Below are positions 62,811-64,000 of a stretch of DNA of 64,000 bases, one piece after another. The DNA is taken from contig NPFB01000049.1 in NCBI GenBank assembly GCA_014084085.1, positions 25,659 through 89,658 on the forward strand, written 5' to 3'. A program made the position numbers and the translations under genes. Position 1 is the first letter of the stretch, and each line of letters starts with the position of its first letter. The DNA is from Hondaea fermentalgiana. Lineage: Eukaryota > Sar > Bigyra > Thraustochytrida > Thraustochytriidae. The notes beneath the pieces were generated by a model. The model worked only from the letters and a program-made list of their open reading frames with translations. It was not told the origin of the DNA and ran no database searches.

Positions 62811-62967
62811 ATGCAAGTTTTGTATGACAGAACACAGCATAAATAAGATCATAAATGATTTTTACAATGAATAAGCAAGTATGCAACCTTGAGAGTGCAT
62901 GACCAAGTTGGTTTCTTTTGGTGGGTTGGGGTGTAATGAATGGAAAACTTTCATCCTCTATTCATGT

Positions 62968-62973
62968 AATAAA
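62968..62973 (+). terminator. Candidate poly(A) signal of the giant gene
   Basis: AATAAA in an AT-rich stretch 158 nt after the stop. Closer AT-rich variants (ATAAATAAG at about 62840) could serve instead. Confidence 0.45.
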
Positions 62974-63108
62974 GGTGGCCAAGTTCGAGGAGTTTTTCGG
63001 TGAGACGGCGAACAACAAGCTACAGAAACAAGACAAATTTTTATTTCTCAGAGTAAAATGACGCCTCATTGCAGCCAATCGTGGGTGTCTTTGAGTACCC
63101 GGCAGAAG

Positions 63109-63138
63109 CACGATCACGATCACGATCACGACCACGAT
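63109..63138 (+). repeat. (CACGAT)5 hexamer repeat
   Basis: Five consecutive hexamers, four CACGAT and one CACGAC, between two convergent genes. Confidence 0.9.
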
Positions 63139-63341
63139 GGCATGGATAGTTCTTCTCAAACGCTCTTTCCCCCACCTTGTGAACAATGAAGAAAGTTGCG
63201 GGATGCAACAGCATGAGAGTCCTCTCGTGGATTCTCTTGACTCATTGCAGGCCAATCAGGCGGAGAACTAACAGTAAACGCATGAACAATGAATCACACA
63301 TTTCGAACAGGTCCATTCGCCGATTTGATCTGTTCACCTCA

Positions 63342-63347
63342 TTTATT
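63342..63347 (-). terminator. Poly(A) signal AATAAA for the RRM gene
   Basis: Reads AATAAA on the minus strand, 26 nt after the RRM stop codon. Confidence 0.6.
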
Positions 63348-63372
63348 TTCGAGGTTGCGAGCGCAAACGATG

Positions 63373-63684
63373 TCATGACGATGCCACGCCGAGGTCTGCA
63401 AAATCTTGAGGGCCAGCAGCTTTGACTCGGATCACCTTGCCGAAGACCTCTGAGTTATGTAGGTTCTCGCTGGCCGCGACGGCGTCCTCTGCCTCAGACA
63501 TGGTCACAAGTGCGTCTCCTGAGCAGACGGGTCGTCCACCCGGGGCTCGGGCCACGCCCAGCCGGACGCCGGAGACCTCGCCAAAGGGGACGAAGAGCGC
63601 GCGGAGCAGCGCCTCGGACGCCGTCTCTGGCAGGTCGCGTACCCGCACGCTTCGCGCGACCACCGTCGTCGGCGCCGCCTCCAT
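63373..63684 (-). CDS. Small single-RRM protein with degenerate RNP motifs, 103 aa
   Basis: One RNA-recognition-motif fold fills the protein. SVRVRDLPETASEALLRALF (12-31) covers strand 1 and helix 1; FVPFGEVSGVRL strand 2; GDALVTMSEAEDAVAASENL strand 3 and helix 2; FGKVIRVKAAGP strand 4. The second half resembles the N-terminal RRM of the cyclophilin PPIE/CYP33, but no PPIase domain follows; the frame stops 10 residues later. RNP2 (VRVRDL) has Arg where an aromatic is usual, and RNP1 (SGDALVTM) has Asp and Leu at the usual two aromatic positions, so standard RNA stacking is doubtful. Start taken at 63684; the frame is open to 63987, but that adds a leader made of HAQ repeats coded by a 9-bp tandem repeat. 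An upstream exon cannot be excluded. Confidence 0.7.
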   Translation of the reverse strand: MEAAPTTVVARSVRVRDLPETASEALLRALFVPFGEVSGVRLGVARAPGGRPVCSGDALVTMSEAEDAVAASENLHNSEVFGKVIRVKAAGPQDFADLGVASS

Positions 63685-63780
63685 CGTGCGCGACTTCTCG
63701 GGCGACGACGGCCTCTGCTGCCTCGCTCGCTCGCCCGCTCGCTCGCTCACCTTGCGCGGCGCTCTCCGCGCGTGCGCGTG

Positions 63781-63825
63781 CTGTGCGTGCTGTGCGTGCT
63801 GTGCGTGCTGTGCGTGCTGTGCGTG
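63781..63825 (+). repeat. Five 9-bp tandem repeats (CTGTGCGTG)
   Basis: Five exact copies, followed by GCGT repeats to about 63838, upstream of the RRM start on the minus strand. Read as protein on that strand it would give HAQ triplets. Confidence 0.9.
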
Positions 63826-64000
63826 CGTGCGTGCGTACGTGTCTGCCGCCTTCTCTCCCTCTCCCCCGCTCGCCGCCGTGTGCGCGTACAAGGCGGCCCC
63901 GCAGCACACGGCGCGCGAGGAGGTGCATACGGCGCGCGAGGGGGTCCCCACGTACGAGGAGCCCCATCCTCGGCCGCGCGGCCTCACTCGGGGCCGAGCC

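Larger units (their letters stand above)
30357..62807 (+). other. C-terminal FN3 cluster (32 domains, about half split)
   Basis: Approximate domain starts: 30357, 30999, 31348, 32028, 32361, 33426, 34461, 35126, 35498, 36223, 36586, 36967, 38396, 38736, 39591, 40751, 41396, 41716, 43486, 45511, 46501, 47711, 48036, 48396, 56109, 59056, 59426, 59826, 60921, 61736, 62041 and 62366. Typical halves are P-x-x-P-x-x-V-x-L-x-V with GGxxIxxYxVEWDT, and ITGLxxGTxYYVRVxAYN. About 15 are intact; 17 contain EVQ modules at the C-strand/E-strand loop. The last three are intact, so the C-terminus is a plain FN3 tail. Confidence 0.75.
62811..63372. other. Convergent 3' region between the giant gene and the RRM gene
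   Basis: AT-rich 562-bp stretch with no gene. It contains AATAAA at 62968-62973 on the plus strand (158 nt after the giant stop), AATAAA on the minus strand at 63342-63347, and five CACGAT-type hexamers at 63109-63138. Confidence 0.6.

Noticed and set aside
14007..62810. Titin-like muscle protein
   Set aside because: It shares only FN3 domains; no kinase, I-set Ig or muscle context, and it has a signal peptide.
62500..62810. C-terminal membrane or GPI anchor on the giant protein
   Set aside because: The last residues (VSGVSLRPMTN) are short and not hydrophobic.
14738..62852. More than a hundred frames antisense or out of frame within the giant gene
   Set aside because: High GC and repeated modules give long chance frames; many repeat in parallel with the modules, as expected for shadows.
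63781..63838. CRISPR-like repeat array
   Set aside because: The 9-bp units are contiguous without spacers and lie in eukaryotic DNA; they are a simple tandem repeat.

Overview
The window is nuclear DNA of a protist with compact, mostly intron-free genes, and 76% of it is one gene. Long uninterrupted reading frames, short GC-rich intergenic spaces, AATAAA-type 3' signals, eukaryote-only families (Mahogunin-type RING ligase, ARL2BP/BART protein, OTU protease, PP2C) and a giant FN3/filamin/PA14 protein fit a stramenopile, most likely a thraustochytrid-like labyrinthulomycete. That placement is inference from gene style; no rRNA or other marker is present.

Layout. 1-819 (-): 5' part of a coiled-coil protein that runs off the window. 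1275-2210 (+): Mahogunin/LOG2-type E3 ligase. 2661-4064 (+): membrane-anchored pepsin-family aspartic protease. 4652-6055 (+): SLC10-like transporter with an N-terminal SUEL-lectin-like ectodomain. 6551-7840 (-): PP2C phosphatase. 8295-8933 (-): BART-domain ARL2-binding protein. 9644-11491 (+): OTU deubiquitinase with a UIM and a CCHC knuckle. 11774-12517 (+): theta-like GST. 14007-62810 (+): one 16,267-residue reading frame. 63373-63684 (-): small RRM protein with degenerate RNP motifs. The small genes look like unrelated housekeeping or signalling genes with their own promoters; I see no operon-like logic.

The giant protein is the main discovery. It has a signal peptide and no transmembrane anchor. 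I count about 37 FN3 domains (5 near the N-terminus, 32 in the C-terminal two thirds), about 9 filamin-type Ig repeats between them, 3 PA14 domains, and about 84 copies of a roughly 95-residue module that I call the EVQ module. The architecture is nested. EVQ modules sit inside about 21 of the FN3 domains, at the same loop (after the Y-x-V-E-W-D strand, before the G-L-x-x-G-T-x-Y-x-V-R-V strand), and inside filamin domains. PA14 domains sit inside filamin repeats just before the G-S-P-F strand. A third small element (GD element, about 11 copies) sits inside EVQ modules. At 53.8-56.0 kb the nesting appears at least four layers deep, inside a single FN3 domain that is split by about 7.4 kb. The EVQ and GD elements resemble, from memory, modules of bacterial surface and phage tail proteins.

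Some other architectures are also uncommon: a lectin domain fused to an SLC10 carrier, an eight-copy 10-bp repeat just upstream of the giant gene, and an RRM lacking its aromatic RNA-contact residues. Domain counts and boundaries come from reading the translation by eye and may be off by a few units.
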